This document shows positions 1 through 7,898 of a DNA stretch of 64,000 bases, piece after piece (positions within the stretch are counted from its first letter, which is position 1; the number at the start of each line of letters is the position of its first letter). The position numbers and the translations under genes are program-made. The notes under the pieces were generated by a model. The model had not been told where the DNA came from and searched no databases. It worked only from the letters and a program-made list of their open reading frames with translations. This DNA is from Dehalococcoidia bacterium (lineage in GTDB: Bacteria; Chloroflexota; Dehalococcoidia; Tepidiformales; Tepidiformaceae): NCBI GenBank assembly GCA_022826585.1, contig JAJDUR010000032.1, positions 1 through 64,000 of the forward strand, read 5' to 3'.

Positions 1-435
1 CTCGCGGGTGGGGGCAACGATGGCGAGCGAAGGGTCGAGGGTGCGGATGCCGACATCGAAGCGGACCTGGTCGTTCCCCTTGCCGGTGCAGCCGTGTGCG
101 ACGGCGACGGCGCCCTCGTCGTGGGCGACATCGACAAGGAGCTTGGCCATGAGGGGCCGCGCGAGGGCGGTGGCGAGGGGGTAGGCGTCCTGGTAGAGCG
201 CGCCGGCGGCGAGGGCGGGGAAGGCAAAATAGCGGAGGAAGTCCTCGCGGGCGTCCTCGACGATGACCCGGGCGGCGCCCGCGGCGAGGCCGCGCTCTTC
301 GAGCACGGCCTGCTCGCGGCTCATGCCCACGTCGATGTTGAGGGCGACGACGTCGTAGCCGCGCTCCTTCGTGAGCCAGGTAATGGCCGTGGTGGTATCG
401 AGGCCGCCGCTGTAGGCGAGAACGAGTTTGGGCAC
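1..435 (-). CDS. argG: Argininosuccinate synthase, N-terminal part (cut by window edge)
   Basis: ATP-dependent ligase joining citrulline and aspartate to argininosuccinate in arginine synthesis. My own reverse translation gives 145 codons, open to the window edge, beginning VPKLVLAYSGGLDT. The PP-loop AYSGGLDT is at residues 7-14, and the family segment AHGCTGKGNDQVRF is near residue 115. The start is a GTG at 435 with GGAAAGG about 10 nt upstream. No ORF-track line covers it because no stop lies inside the window. It is the most distal gene seen of the argC-J-B-D run, so it is probably cotranscribed. The C-terminal two thirds lie outside the window. Confidence 0.93.
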   Translation of the reverse strand, partial: MPKLVLAYSGGLDTTTAITWLTKERGYDVVALNIDVGMSREQAVLEERGLAAGAARVIVEDAREDFLRYFAFPALAAGALYQDAYPLATALARPLMAKLLVDVAHDEGAVAVAHGCTGKGNDQVRFDVGIRTLDPSLAIVAPTRE

Positions 436-494
436 GCGGGCCTGCCTTTCCGGTGTGTACCCCAAGCGTAGCGCGCCCGCCGCTCGCGCGGCAG

Positions 495-767
495 TCAGGA
501 GAGGCGCCGGAGGACCATCCAGGCGCCGAGGGTGCTCACCAGGGCGGCAACGACCAGCACGAAGACGACGACGCCAAGCGTCGTCGGAAGGGCGCCCGCG
601 AGCGCGAAGGGGGTGAAGGCGAGGCCGATGGCTCCGGCCGCAACGCCCCCCAGCACGAGGGTCGCGGGAGGGGCGACAGCGCCGCTGGCGGCCCGGGCGG
701 CAAACAGGAACCGCAGGCCCGCGCCGGCGACGCCGACGGACGCGAGCGTGCCCAGGGCGAGGAGCAG
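495..767 (-). CDS. Small hydrophobic protein between argD and argG, start codon unclear
   Basis: Not in the ORF track, because the open frame (800 down to 495) has no ATG/GTG/TTG until a GTG at 656. Third codon positions are almost all G or C from the very end of argD onward, so I think it is coding. The product would be about 90 residues with three hydrophobic stretches (GLLLALGTLASVGVAGAG; TLVLGGVAAGAIGLAF; VVVFVLVVAALVSTLG) and a basic end, WMVLRRLS. It looks like a small integral membrane protein. I placed the start at CTG 767; GTG 656 (53 residues) is the conservative alternative. It touches the argD stop and sits in the arg operon. Function unknown. Confidence 0.5.
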   Translation of the reverse strand: MLLALGTLASVGVAGAGLRFLFAARAASGAVAPPATLVLGGVAAGAIGLAFTPFALAGALPTTLGVVVFVLVVAALVSTLGAWMVLRRLS

Positions 768-772
768 GCCCG

Positions 773-1963
773 TTACGAGGTCGCTAACTGGATCGCCTCC
801 TCAAGGATGTCGCAGGCGCGGTCGATCTCGTCGTCGCTGACGATGAGCGCGGGCATGAGGCGGATGCGGTCGGGGCGCACGTTGTTCACGAGCAGGCCCC
901 GCTCGCGGCAGAGGTTGACGACGCCGGGGGCTACCTCGCTCGAGAGGCTGACCGCGAGGAGGAGGCCGCGGCCCCGCACCTCGGTGACGGCGGGGAGGCG
1001 GTCCTCCATGGCGCGGAGGCGGGCGACGAGGCGGTCTGAGGCGTCGCAGGCCGCCTCGAGGACGTCGTTCTCGAGGATGTAGCGGAGGACGGCGACGCCG
1101 GCAGCGGTGGCAACGGGGTTCGCGCCGAAAGTCGTGCCGTGATCGCCGGGGACGAGGTGGCCGGCCAGTTCCTCGCGGGCCAGCACGGCGCCGATGGGAA
1201 GGCCGCCCGCCAGGCCCTTGGCCACGCACATGATGTCGGGCTCAATGCCGTCCTGCTCGTGCGCCCAGAGGGTGCCCGTGCGGCCGACGCCCGACTGGAT
1301 CTCATCGAGGATGAGCAGCAGGCCGTTCTCGTCGCACCAGTCGCGAACGTCCTGGAGGTAGCCGAGGGCGGGGGCATTGACGCCGCCCTCGCCCTGGATG
1401 GGCTCCATGAGGACGGCGACCGTGTTGTCGTCCGTGGCGGCCTTGAGGGCGTCGATGTCGTTCCAGGGGACGTGGGTGAAGCCGGTGGGAAGCGGCTCGA
1501 ACGGTTCGCGGTAGCGGGCGGTGCCGGTGGCGGCGAGGGCGCCGAGGCTGCGTCCGTGGAAGCCGTCCTCCATGGCAATGATGCCGTGCTTGCCGTCCTG
1601 CTCGTCGTGACCCCAGCGGCGGGCGAGCTTGATGGCGGCCTCGATCGCCTCGGCGCCGGAGTTGCAGAAGAAGACGCGGTCGAGGGGCGAGTTCTCCACG
1701 AGCAGCTCGGCGAGCTCGATCATGGGGGTGGTGTAGTAGAGGTTGGAGACGTGGATGAGCTGCTCCGCCTGGGCAGCGGCGGCGGTCGCCACGACCGGAT
1801 GGGAGTGGCCCAGGGAGGTGACGGCGAGGCCGCCGACGAAGTCGAGGTACTCGTTCCCGTCGCTGTCCCAGACGCAGGAGCCTTCGCCGCGCTCGAGCAC
1901 GATCGGCTGGCGGCCGTAGTTCTGGAAGAGGTACTTGCTCTCGCGTTCGATCCAGTCGCTCAT
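773..1963 (-). CDS. argD: Acetylornithine aminotransferase
   Basis: PLP enzyme converting N-acetylglutamate semialdehyde to N-acetylornithine; many ArgD proteins also act in lysine synthesis. It has 396 residues, the normal length. The class III aminotransferase pattern is clear: NSGAEAIEAAIKLAR (about 101), LILDEIQSGVGRTG (about 217) and the PLP lysine in CVAKGLAGG (Lys249). The track ORF begins further upstream, but ATG 1963 (MSDWIERESK) has AGGAG 10 nt before it and matches the family start. It lies 76 nt after argB in the same operon. The overlap with the following small membrane ORF is discussed there. Confidence 0.95.
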   Translation of the reverse strand: MSDWIERESKYLFQNYGRQPIVLERGEGSCVWDSDGNEYLDFVGGLAVTSLGHSHPVVATAAAAQAEQLIHVSNLYYTTPMIELAELLVENSPLDRVFFCNSGAEAIEAAIKLARRWGHDEQDGKHGIIAMEDGFHGRSLGALAATGTARYREPFEPLPTGFTHVPWNDIDALKAATDDNTVAVLMEPIQGEGGVNAPALGYLQDVRDWCDENGLLLILDEIQSGVGRTGTLWAHEQDGIEPDIMCVAKGLAGGLPIGAVLAREELAGHLVPGDHGTTFGANPVATAAGVAVLRYILENDVLEAACDASDRLVARLRAMEDRLPAVTEVRGRGLLLAVSLSSEVAPGVVNLCRERGLLVNNVRPDRIRLMPALIVSDDEIDRACDILEEAIQLATS

Positions 1964-2039
1964 GGCCGTTCGGCTCCTGTCAGGGGTGATTGGGGGTCGG
2001 GTGGGGATTGTACGCCGCGCCGGTGTACGGGCCCTGTCC

Positions 2040-2819
2040 TCAGCCCTTCGCGGGCGGGAAGACGGTGCCGCGACCCTCGCGGTCGAGGAGCGCGCCGGCC
2101 TCGCGGCCGTCGAGAATGTGGCTGGGGACGCCGAGTTCCGCGGCAAGCAGACAGGCGTCCGTCTTCGGGATCATCCCGCCGGCGATGACGCCCTGCTCGC
2201 GCAGGCTCCGCACGGCGGCGGCATCGAGCTCGGGGATAACGCCGTCATCCGCGCCGCGGACGCCCTCGACATCGGTCAGGAAGACGAGCTCGCGCGCGTC
2301 GACAGCGCTGGCGATCCAGCCCGCGGCCTCGTCGGCGTTCACGTTCACGAGCTGGTCGCCGTCCTCACCCGGGACGTACCCGACCGGGCTTACGACGGGC
2401 ACGAAGCCCGCCTCGCGCAGGGCGAGCACGGCCCCGGGGTGCACGGCGACCGGCGTCCCGACGAAGCCCAGCTCGGGGCGCCGCTGCTCGCACTCGAGCG
2501 TGCGTCCGTCGGCACCGGAGAGGCCGGCAGCGCGGGCGCCGGCGGCGTTCAGGGCGGAGACGATGCGCTTGTTCACGAGACCGGCGAAGACGGCGACGAT
2601 GACGGGCAGGGCGCGTTCGTCGGTGGCTCGGAGGCCGTCGATGAAGCGGCTCTCGATGCCCATGGCGTCGAGCCACCGGCTGGCCTCGGCGCCCCCGCCG
2701 TGGACAACGATGGGCCGTTCGCCGGCGCGGTCGAGGGCGGCGATGTCGTGGAAGGTCGTGTCGGCGGCGCCAAGGGTGCTGCCTCCCACCTTGATGACGA
2801 GGGGGCGGGCGTCGCTCAC
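2040..2819 (-). CDS. argB: Acetylglutamate kinase
   Basis: Phosphorylates N-acetylglutamate in the second step of arginine synthesis and is often the arginine-inhibited step. It has 259 residues. The amino acid kinase fold is shown by VIKVGGSTLG at residues 8-17, IVVHGGGAEASRWLDAMGI (substrate loop) and VNVNADEAAGWIA (about 158). The protein starts with GTG at 2819, which overlaps the argJ TGA (GTGA), so translation is probably coupled. The extended basic N-terminal helix linked to arginine feedback in hexameric NAGKs is absent here. Confidence 0.94.
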   Translation of the reverse strand: MSDARPLVIKVGGSTLGAADTTFHDIAALDRAGERPIVVHGGGAEASRWLDAMGIESRFIDGLRATDERALPVIVAVFAGLVNKRIVSALNAAGARAAGLSGADGRTLECEQRRPELGFVGTPVAVHPGAVLALREAGFVPVVSPVGYVPGEDGDQLVNVNADEAAGWIASAVDARELVFLTDVEGVRGADDGVIPELDAAAVRSLREQGVIAGGMIPKTDACLLAAELGVPSHILDGREAGALLDREGRGTVFPPAKG

Positions 2820-4015
2820 GTCGTGTAGTCGGCGTTGATGCGGATGTAGCCGGCGGTCAGGTCGCAGGTCCAGCCGGTGGCGCCGGCCTCGCCCGCGCCG
2901 AGGTCGACCTCGATGGTGACCTCGGCGCCGGACATGGCGCGCGAGACCTCCGCCTCGTCGTAGGGGATGGGCACGGTGCGCTCGAAGAGGCGGTGGCCGC
3001 AGACGGTGACGGTCACTGCTTCTTCCACGATGGTCACATCCGAGCGGCCGATCACCCCCACGATGCGGCCCCAGTTCGGGTCCGCGCCGTGGACGGCGGT
3101 CTTGACCAGCGGCGAGGTGCCGATGTCGCGCACGAGCCGGCGGGCGTCGCCATCGGAGGCGGCGCCGGTGACGGTGATCTCGATGAGCCGCGTCGCGCCC
3201 TCGCCGTCCCGGGCGATGGCCTTCGCGAGATGGATGCAGACGGCGTCGAGGGCCTCGCGGAAGGCGCCGTAGTGCTCGCTACCGGGAACGATGGTCTCGC
3301 CGCCGGCGGCGCCGTTGGCGAAGAGGAGCACCGTGTCGCTGGGGCTCGTATCGCCATCGACGGTGATGAGGTTGAAGCTGCGGTCGGCCGACTCGGAGAG
3401 GGCGGTCTGCAGGGTCTCCTGGTCGATTGGGGCGTCGGTGGTGAGGTAGGCGAGCATAGTCGCCATGTTGGGGTGGATCATGCCCGAGCCCTTGGCGCAG
3501 CCACCGAGCGTGTAGGGCCCGAAGCGCACGGAGCAGTGCTTGGGCACGAGGTCGGTGGTCATGATGGCGCGGGCGAAGTCGAGGCCTCCATCCCCGGACA
3601 GCTCCACCGCTTCGATCCCAGACTCGATCTTGTCCATGGGGAGGTAGTGGCCGATGACGCCCGTGTGGCAGACGAACATGGCTTCGGCGGGAATGCCCAC
3701 CTTCTCCGCCGCCAGCTCGGCCATGCGGTAGGCATCGCGGACACCCCGCTCACCGGTGCTGTCGTTGGCGTTGCCGCTGTTCACGACGACGGCGCGCCCC
3801 TGCCCTGCCGCCAGCCGTTCCCGGTCGACGTCGATGGCGGCGCCGTGGAGGCGCGTCACCGTGAAGACGCCCGCAGCTGTGGCAGGATGGTCGGAGAGGA
3901 GGATGCCGAGGTCGAGCTTGCCCTCGCCGTACGTCTTGATGCCGGCGAAGGCGGCGCCGGCGCGGTATCCCGTGGGGCTGGTGGCGCTACCGGTGGGGTC
4001 GATCTCGAGGGTCAC
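2816..4015 (-). CDS. argJ: Bifunctional ornithine acetyltransferase / N-acetylglutamate synthase
   Basis: Moves acetyl from N-acetylornithine to glutamate, so the pathway recycles acetyl groups; some members also use acetyl-CoA. It has 399 residues. The self-cleavage site is visible at HPNMATMLAYLTTDA: cleavage before Thr186 would give the alpha and beta chains, with Thr186 as nucleophile. Other family blocks are NSGNANDSTG (79-88) and a C-terminal TAGYIRINADYTT. The GTG start at 4015 overlaps the argC TGA (GTGA). Its presence with argB and argD and no argE in view indicates the cyclic acetyl pathway. Confidence 0.95.
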   Translation of the reverse strand: MTLEIDPTGSATSPTGYRAGAAFAGIKTYGEGKLDLGILLSDHPATAAGVFTVTRLHGAAIDVDRERLAAGQGRAVVVNSGNANDSTGERGVRDAYRMAELAAEKVGIPAEAMFVCHTGVIGHYLPMDKIESGIEAVELSGDGGLDFARAIMTTDLVPKHCSVRFGPYTLGGCAKGSGMIHPNMATMLAYLTTDAPIDQETLQTALSESADRSFNLITVDGDTSPSDTVLLFANGAAGGETIVPGSEHYGAFREALDAVCIHLAKAIARDGEGATRLIEITVTGAASDGDARRLVRDIGTSPLVKTAVHGADPNWGRIVGVIGRSDVTIVEEAVTVTVCGHRLFERTVPIPYDEAEVSRAMSGAEVTIEVDLGAGEAGATGWTCDLTAGYIRINADYTT

Positions 4016-5037
4016 GGGTACAGCGCCGGGCGATCGAGGCCCGCCTGTTGGGGCAGGCCGAACATGAGGTTCATGTTCTCGATGGCGCTGCCGGCAGCGC
4101 CCGTCATGAGGTTGTCGAGCACGCCCACGGCCCCGAGCGCGCCGTTGCGCTCGTCGACGGTGGGGTGCACGAGGCAGTCGTTGCTGCCGTAGGTGTGCTT
4201 CGTGTGGGGCGGCGCGTCGGTCACGGAGGTGAAGGGCGCGTCCGCATAGAAGTCGCGGTAGAGGGCGAGCGCCTGCGCGGGCGAGACATCCTCGGCGAGG
4301 GGCGCGTAGCAGGTCGAGTGGATGCCCCGTGTCATGGGGACGAGGTGGGGCACGAAGGTGACGGCGACCTCGGGGCCCTCGCGCAACCGCGAGAGCTCCT
4401 GCGCCATCTCGGGCTGGTGGTTGTGGTTGGCGACGCGATAGGCGGAGACGTCCTCGTTGACATCGCTATAGCTGAAGCCGCCGCCCGTGCCCCGACCCGC
4501 GCCGGAGATGCCGGACTTGGCATCGACGAACACGCGAGGCTCGACGATGCCCGCCGCGACCGCGGGTGCCAGGGCGAGGATGGTGGCGGCCGGGTAGCAG
4601 CCGGGATTCGCGACGAGGTCGGCGCCGGCGATATCGGAGGCGTACAGCTCGGAGAGGCCGTAGACGGCGCGTCCGAGGAGGCCGGGCGCGGGGTGGTCGG
4701 CGCCGAACCACTGCGCGAACGCTTCGGGTTCGCGCAGGCGGAAGTCGGCGGCGATGTCGATGACGCGGACGCCCTGCTCGACGAGCGGGGCGCAGGCCTC
4801 GGCGCTCGCGCCGGTGGGCAGCGCCGAGAAGACGACGTCGACCTCGGTTTCGATCTCGCCCGTGATGGGGAAGTCCGCGTAGGCGGCGAGGTGGGGGAAG
4901 GCCTCGCCGAGCTTCTGGCCGGCGAGCGAGCGTCCCGTGGCGGCCACAAGCTCGGCGCCGGGGTGGTTCCAGAGCAAGCGCGCCGCTTCCATCCCCGCGA
5001 ATCCGGTGACGTTGATGATGCCCGCGCGAACCGTCAT
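4012..5037 (-). CDS. argC: N-acetyl-gamma-glutamyl-phosphate reductase
   Basis: NADPH-dependent reduction of N-acetylglutamyl phosphate to the semialdehyde. It has 341 residues from ATG 5037 (MTVRAGIINVTGFAGME); the longer track ORF reads back through the divergent neighbour and is not real there. The catalytic cysteine is Cys147 in VANPGCYPAATILAL, and the Rossmann loop TGFAGME is at 11-17. It is the first gene of the arg operon, with only about 70 nt to the divergent MBL gene. No Shine-Dalgarno is visible. A GACAAT box 6 nt from the ATG suggests a leaderless mRNA. Confidence 0.95.
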   Translation of the reverse strand: MTVRAGIINVTGFAGMEAARLLWNHPGAELVAATGRSLAGQKLGEAFPHLAAYADFPITGEIETEVDVVFSALPTGASAEACAPLVEQGVRVIDIAADFRLREPEAFAQWFGADHPAPGLLGRAVYGLSELYASDIAGADLVANPGCYPAATILALAPAVAAGIVEPRVFVDAKSGISGAGRGTGGGFSYSDVNEDVSAYRVANHNHQPEMAQELSRLREGPEVAVTFVPHLVPMTRGIHSTCYAPLAEDVSPAQALALYRDFYADAPFTSVTDAPPHTKHTYGSNDCLVHPTVDERNGALGAVGVLDNLMTGAAGSAIENMNLMFGLPQQAGLDRPALYP

Positions 5038-5043
5038 GCAGGC

Positions 5044-5049
5044 ATTGTC
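5044..5049 (-). promoter_or_regulatory. Possible -10 box of the arg operon (leaderless)
   Basis: GACAAT on the minus strand ends 6 nt before the argC ATG. The first base deviates from TANNNT, so this is a weaker case than the other leaderless boxes in the window. I saw no convincing -35. Confidence 0.3.
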
Positions 5050-5093
5050 TCGCCTGTCGCGGGCATGCGCGAACGCGCAGCAGGCGGGGGCAG

Positions 5094-5099
5094 TAGGAT
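5094..5099 (+). promoter_or_regulatory. -10 box (TAGGAT) for the MBL-fold gene, leaderless type
   Basis: TAGGAT is followed by 7 nt (gcccgcg) and then ATG 5107. The spacing places the transcription start at or next to the start codon. It also argues against the alternative ATG at 5098, which falls inside the box. Confidence 0.45.
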
Positions 5100-5106
5100 G
5101 CCCGCG

Positions 5107-5832
5107 ATGTCGCTCGACCTGACGTTCATCGGCACGGGAAACGCCTTCGCGGCGGGCGGGCTCTGCTGGAACGGGTTTCTCGCGAACGGCCGCTACCTCT
5201 TCGAGGCGCCGCCGAGCGCGCTGATGTCGCTGCACCGGGTCGGGGTGGACCCGAACGCCGTCGAGGCGGTCGTGCTGAGCCACCACCACGGCGACCACTT
5301 CCTGGGCCTGCCCTTCCTGCTGCTCCACTGGAAGCACCAGGGCCGCCGGACGCCGGTCACGATCGTGGGGCCGCCGGACACCGAGCGGCTGGCCCGCGAG
5401 ATCGGGGGCACCGTCTACCCGGGGCTGTTCGAGGGCGACTTCGGGATCGAGTGGCGGGAGGTCGCGGCCGGCGACTCCGCCACGGTCGGCGACCTGACGG
5501 TCGACGCGGTTCGTGTCGAGCACGACGCCCGCCTCTCCCTGAACCTCGGCTACCACGCCCAGCTCGAGGGTGAGCGCTTCGCCTATACCGGCGACACGCG
5601 TCTCTGTGACGCCGTGCTGGACCTGGCGCGGGGCGCGGACGTGCTGGTGGCGGAGTGCGCCTCGCGGGACATCCCGATCCCGATCCACATGAACCTCGTC
5701 GACGACATTCCGGAGGTCCACGCGGCCCTCTCCGGTACAGCACGGCTGGTGCTCACGCACGTGACGCCCGACGTGGAGACGGACCTGGCCCGCACGGTAG
5801 TCGCGAAGGACTACGAGACCTACCGGTTCTAG
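5107..5832 (+). CDS. Metallo-beta-lactamase-fold hydrolase (RNase Z / AtsA-like)
   Basis: 241 residues, MSLDLTFIGTGNAFAAGG. The metal site SHHHGDHFLGLP (HxHxDH) is near residue 58, a further metal-ligand motif YTGDTRLCD follows at about 160, and VLTHVTPD carries a C-terminal histidine. The N-terminal FIGTGNA is typical of the RNase Z/arylsulfatase branch. At this length and without the RNase Z exosite, it is more likely a single-substrate hydrolase than tRNase Z; the substrate is unknown. It is divergent from argC. ATG 5107 is chosen over 5098 because a -10 box overlaps the earlier ATG. Confidence 0.8.
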   Translation: MSLDLTFIGTGNAFAAGGLCWNGFLANGRYLFEAPPSALMSLHRVGVDPNAVEAVVLSHHHGDHFLGLPFLLLHWKHQGRRTPVTIVGPPDTERLAREIGGTVYPGLFEGDFGIEWREVAAGDSATVGDLTVDAVRVEHDARLSLNLGYHAQLEGERFAYTGDTRLCDAVLDLARGADVLVAECASRDIPIPIHMNLVDDIPEVHAALSGTARLVLTHVTPDVETDLARTVVAKDYETYRF

Positions 5833-5862
5833 CCGCCGACGGCGGTCCCGGGGCGGCTGCGC

Positions 5863-5868
5863 TAGAAT
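5863..5868 (+). promoter_or_regulatory. -10 box (TAGAAT) for the thiolase-like gene, leaderless type
   Basis: TAGAAT, then 7 nt (cccgcgc), then ATG 5876. There is no Shine-Dalgarno. The box follows the MBL stop by about 30 nt, so the thiolase cassette can be transcribed on its own. Confidence 0.5.
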
Positions 5869-5875
5869 CCCGCGC

Positions 5876-7066
5876 ATGGCACATCGACTTCGCGGCGCCT
5901 CGGCCATCACGGGCCTTGGCATTACGCCCATGGGGCGGATCTACGGCAAGAGCTCGACCGACTTCGCGGTCGACGCCGTGCGCCTCGCCATCGCCGACGC
6001 CGGGCTGGAGAAGTCCGAGATCGACGGCTTGCTCATCAACGCGGGCATCACGGGATTCTCCGGTTCGGGGGTGAGCCTGCAGCTCCAGAACGCCCTCGGG
6101 ATGGGGAACCTGCGCCTGCTGAACCACATGAACGCGGCCGGATCGACGGCGGCGCAAATGGTCCAGTACGCGACGATGGCGATCGACGCGGGCATGGCCA
6201 AGCACGTCGTCTGCGTGTTCGCAGACGCGCCCTTGCAGCAGGGCGGCTCCTCGGCGGCAGCCTACGGAAACGCGGGGCGCCGGGCGGGGCCGACGGGCAT
6301 CCTCGGGCTCTCGGCCGGGGCCGGACACTTCGGCGCGAACACGTCGTACGCGCTCGCGGCGCGGCGCCACATGGCGCTGTACGGGACGACGCAGGACCAG
6401 CTCGGCGCGATCGCGGTGGCCGAGCGCTCCTGGGCGACGATGAACCCGCACGCGAAGATGCGCGATCCGCTGACGCTGGAGGAGTACCACGCCTCGCGCT
6501 GGATCGTGGAGCCGTTGCACCTGCTCGATTGCTGCCTCGTCTCGAACGGGGCAGTGGCGGTGATCGTGAGCCCGCCGGACCAGGCGAAGGACATGCCCCA
6601 GCCGCCGGTGTACGTCCATGGCATGGGCCAGGGGCATCCGGGCGACACGCGACACATGGGCGACTCGCCGGAAACCGAAACGGGGGCGCGCCTGGCGGCG
6701 GAGACGGTATTCGGCATGGCGGGCGTCGGTCCGGAGGACATCGACGTCTGCGAGCTGTACGACTGCTACACGTACACGGTGCTCGTCACGCTGGAGGACT
6801 ACGGTTTCTGCAAGAAGGGCGAGGGCGGCGCGTTCGTCGAGGACGGCAAGCTCGGTCCCGGGGGGGCATTGCCGACGAACACCGGGGGCGGGCAGCTCTC
6901 GGCGTACTACATGTGGGGAATGACGCCGCTGAGCGAGGCGATCATCCAGGGACGCGGCCAGGGCGGGGAGCGCCAGGTCGAGAAGAACGACCTGATCCTG
7001 TCGACGGGGAACGGGGGAGCGCTGAGCTACCACGCCTCGCTCATCCTGAGCCCGCACGCGAACTGA
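5876..7066 (+). CDS. Thiolase-like lipid-transfer / aldolase-type protein without the nucleophilic cysteine
   Basis: 396 residues with the thiolase fold: MAHRLRGASAITGLGITPMG, DAVRLAIADAGL and a C-terminal ALPTNTGGGQLSAYYMWGM. At the position where condensing thiolases carry the acyl-binding cysteine (about residue 88) the sequence is NAAGSTAAQ, so thioester exchange on Cys is not possible. Conserved tyrosines in YDCYTYTVL and QLSAYYMWG resemble the Ltp2-type retro-aldolases of steroid side-chain breakdown, which work with a DUF35 partner. The next gene is a DUF35 protein 12 nt downstream. I infer a C-C cleaving aldolase on an acyl-CoA; plain acyl carrier or thiolase activity is less likely. 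Confidence 0.82.
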   Translation: MAHRLRGASAITGLGITPMGRIYGKSSTDFAVDAVRLAIADAGLEKSEIDGLLINAGITGFSGSGVSLQLQNALGMGNLRLLNHMNAAGSTAAQMVQYATMAIDAGMAKHVVCVFADAPLQQGGSSAAAYGNAGRRAGPTGILGLSAGAGHFGANTSYALAARRHMALYGTTQDQLGAIAVAERSWATMNPHAKMRDPLTLEEYHASRWIVEPLHLLDCCLVSNGAVAVIVSPPDQAKDMPQPPVYVHGMGQGHPGDTRHMGDSPETETGARLAAETVFGMAGVGPEDIDVCELYDCYTYTVLVTLEDYGFCKKGEGGAFVEDGKLGPGGALPTNTGGGQLSAYYMWGMTPLSEAIIQGRGQGGERQVEKNDLILSTGNGGALSYHASLILSPHAN

Positions 7067-7078
7067 GGCGGTACCCCG

Positions 7079-7492
7079 ATGGCCGATCCCCCACCCGTGA
7101 AGCCCGTCTCCCAGCCCGATGAGCTGACCGAACCCTTCTTCGCCGCGGGCGAAAAGGGCCGCCTGCTGCTCGCCACCTGCGACACCTGCGGCGAGATGCG
7201 TCTGCCCACGTCCCCGACGTGCCCGACCTGCCTGGCCGAAGGGGTGACCTGGAAGGAGGTGAGCGGCCGCGGAACCGTCTACACCTTCGGAGTCATGCAC
7301 CAGCGCTACCACCCGGCCTGGGAGCCGGATCTCCCCTACAACATCGCCGTTGTGGAGCTGGAGGAGGGGCCGCGGATGCCCGCCAACATCGTCGGCATCG
7401 AGAACGACGACCTCGAGGTGGGCATGCCCGTGGAGGTGGTGTGGGAGCGCGAGGGGGACGCGCCCGTCCCGCGTTTCCGGCCCATGGCCTGA
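7079..7492 (+). CDS. DUF35 zinc-ribbon/OB-fold acyl-CoA-associated protein
   Basis: 137 residues. The N-terminal rubredoxin-like zinc ribbon has the four-cysteine pattern CDTCGEMRLPTSPTCPTC (residues 38-55), followed by an OB fold (GRGTVYTFGVMHQRYHPAW, PYNIAVVELEEGPRM). Such proteins bind thiolase-like partners and help hold the CoA substrate. It lies 12 nt after the thiolase-like gene, the standard arrangement for this two-subunit unit. The zinc site is complete. Confidence 0.85.
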   Translation: MADPPPVKPVSQPDELTEPFFAAGEKGRLLLATCDTCGEMRLPTSPTCPTCLAEGVTWKEVSGRGTVYTFGVMHQRYHPAWEPDLPYNIAVVELEEGPRMPANIVGIENDDLEVGMPVEVVWEREGDAPVPRFRPMA

Positions 7493-7496
7493 GCCG

Positions 7497-7892
7497 ATGC
7501 AGCAAGGGGCCCTGAGCATCGTCCTGTGGGCCACCGACCTCGACGGCTTCACCGCGTTCCTGACCGAGGCGGTGGGGGCGACGCTGGAGACGCGTCACCC
7601 CGGATTCGCGGCTCTCGCGGTCGAGGGGGCGGAGATCCAGCTGCACGCGGACGAGTCGTTCGCCGGGCATCCGTGGCGGGAGGCGCTCAGCAATGAGGGG
7701 GCGGCGCGGGGCATCGGGGCGGAGGTGCGGGTGCGGGTGGACGCGGTCGACGCACGGCACGGGAAGGCAGTCGAGATGGGCTACGTGAGCATTCAGCGGC
7801 CACATGACGACGGGATGGGGCGGACGTGCCAGGTGATGGGCCCCGACGGGTACTTCTTCACGCTCTGGGAGCCGCAGATCGGCGGCAGGTAG
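7497..7892 (+). CDS. VOC (glyoxalase/bleomycin-resistance fold) protein
   Basis: 131 residues with a single VOC-type pattern: LSIVLWATDLDGFTAFLTEA, AALAVEGAEIQLHADES and a C-terminal MGPDGYFFTLWEP. VOC proteins are metal-dependent isomerases, lyases, dioxygenases or drug-binding proteins. Possible metal ligands are His in QLHADES and Glu in LWEP, but one VOC domain alone does not fix the reaction. The ATG at 7497 follows the DUF35 stop by 4 nt, so the three genes form one unit. It ends 6 nt from the convergent SDR gene. Confidence 0.7.
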   Translation: MQQGALSIVLWATDLDGFTAFLTEAVGATLETRHPGFAALAVEGAEIQLHADESFAGHPWREALSNEGAARGIGAEVRVRVDAVDARHGKAVEMGYVSIQRPHDDGMGRTCQVMGPDGYFFTLWEPQIGGR

Positions 7893-7898
7893 GACGCG

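Noticed and set aside
5098-5106. ATG 5098 as start of the MBL-fold gene
   Set aside because: The ATG lies inside a TAGGAT -10 box whose spacing points to ATG 5107, and no Shine-Dalgarno supports the earlier codon.
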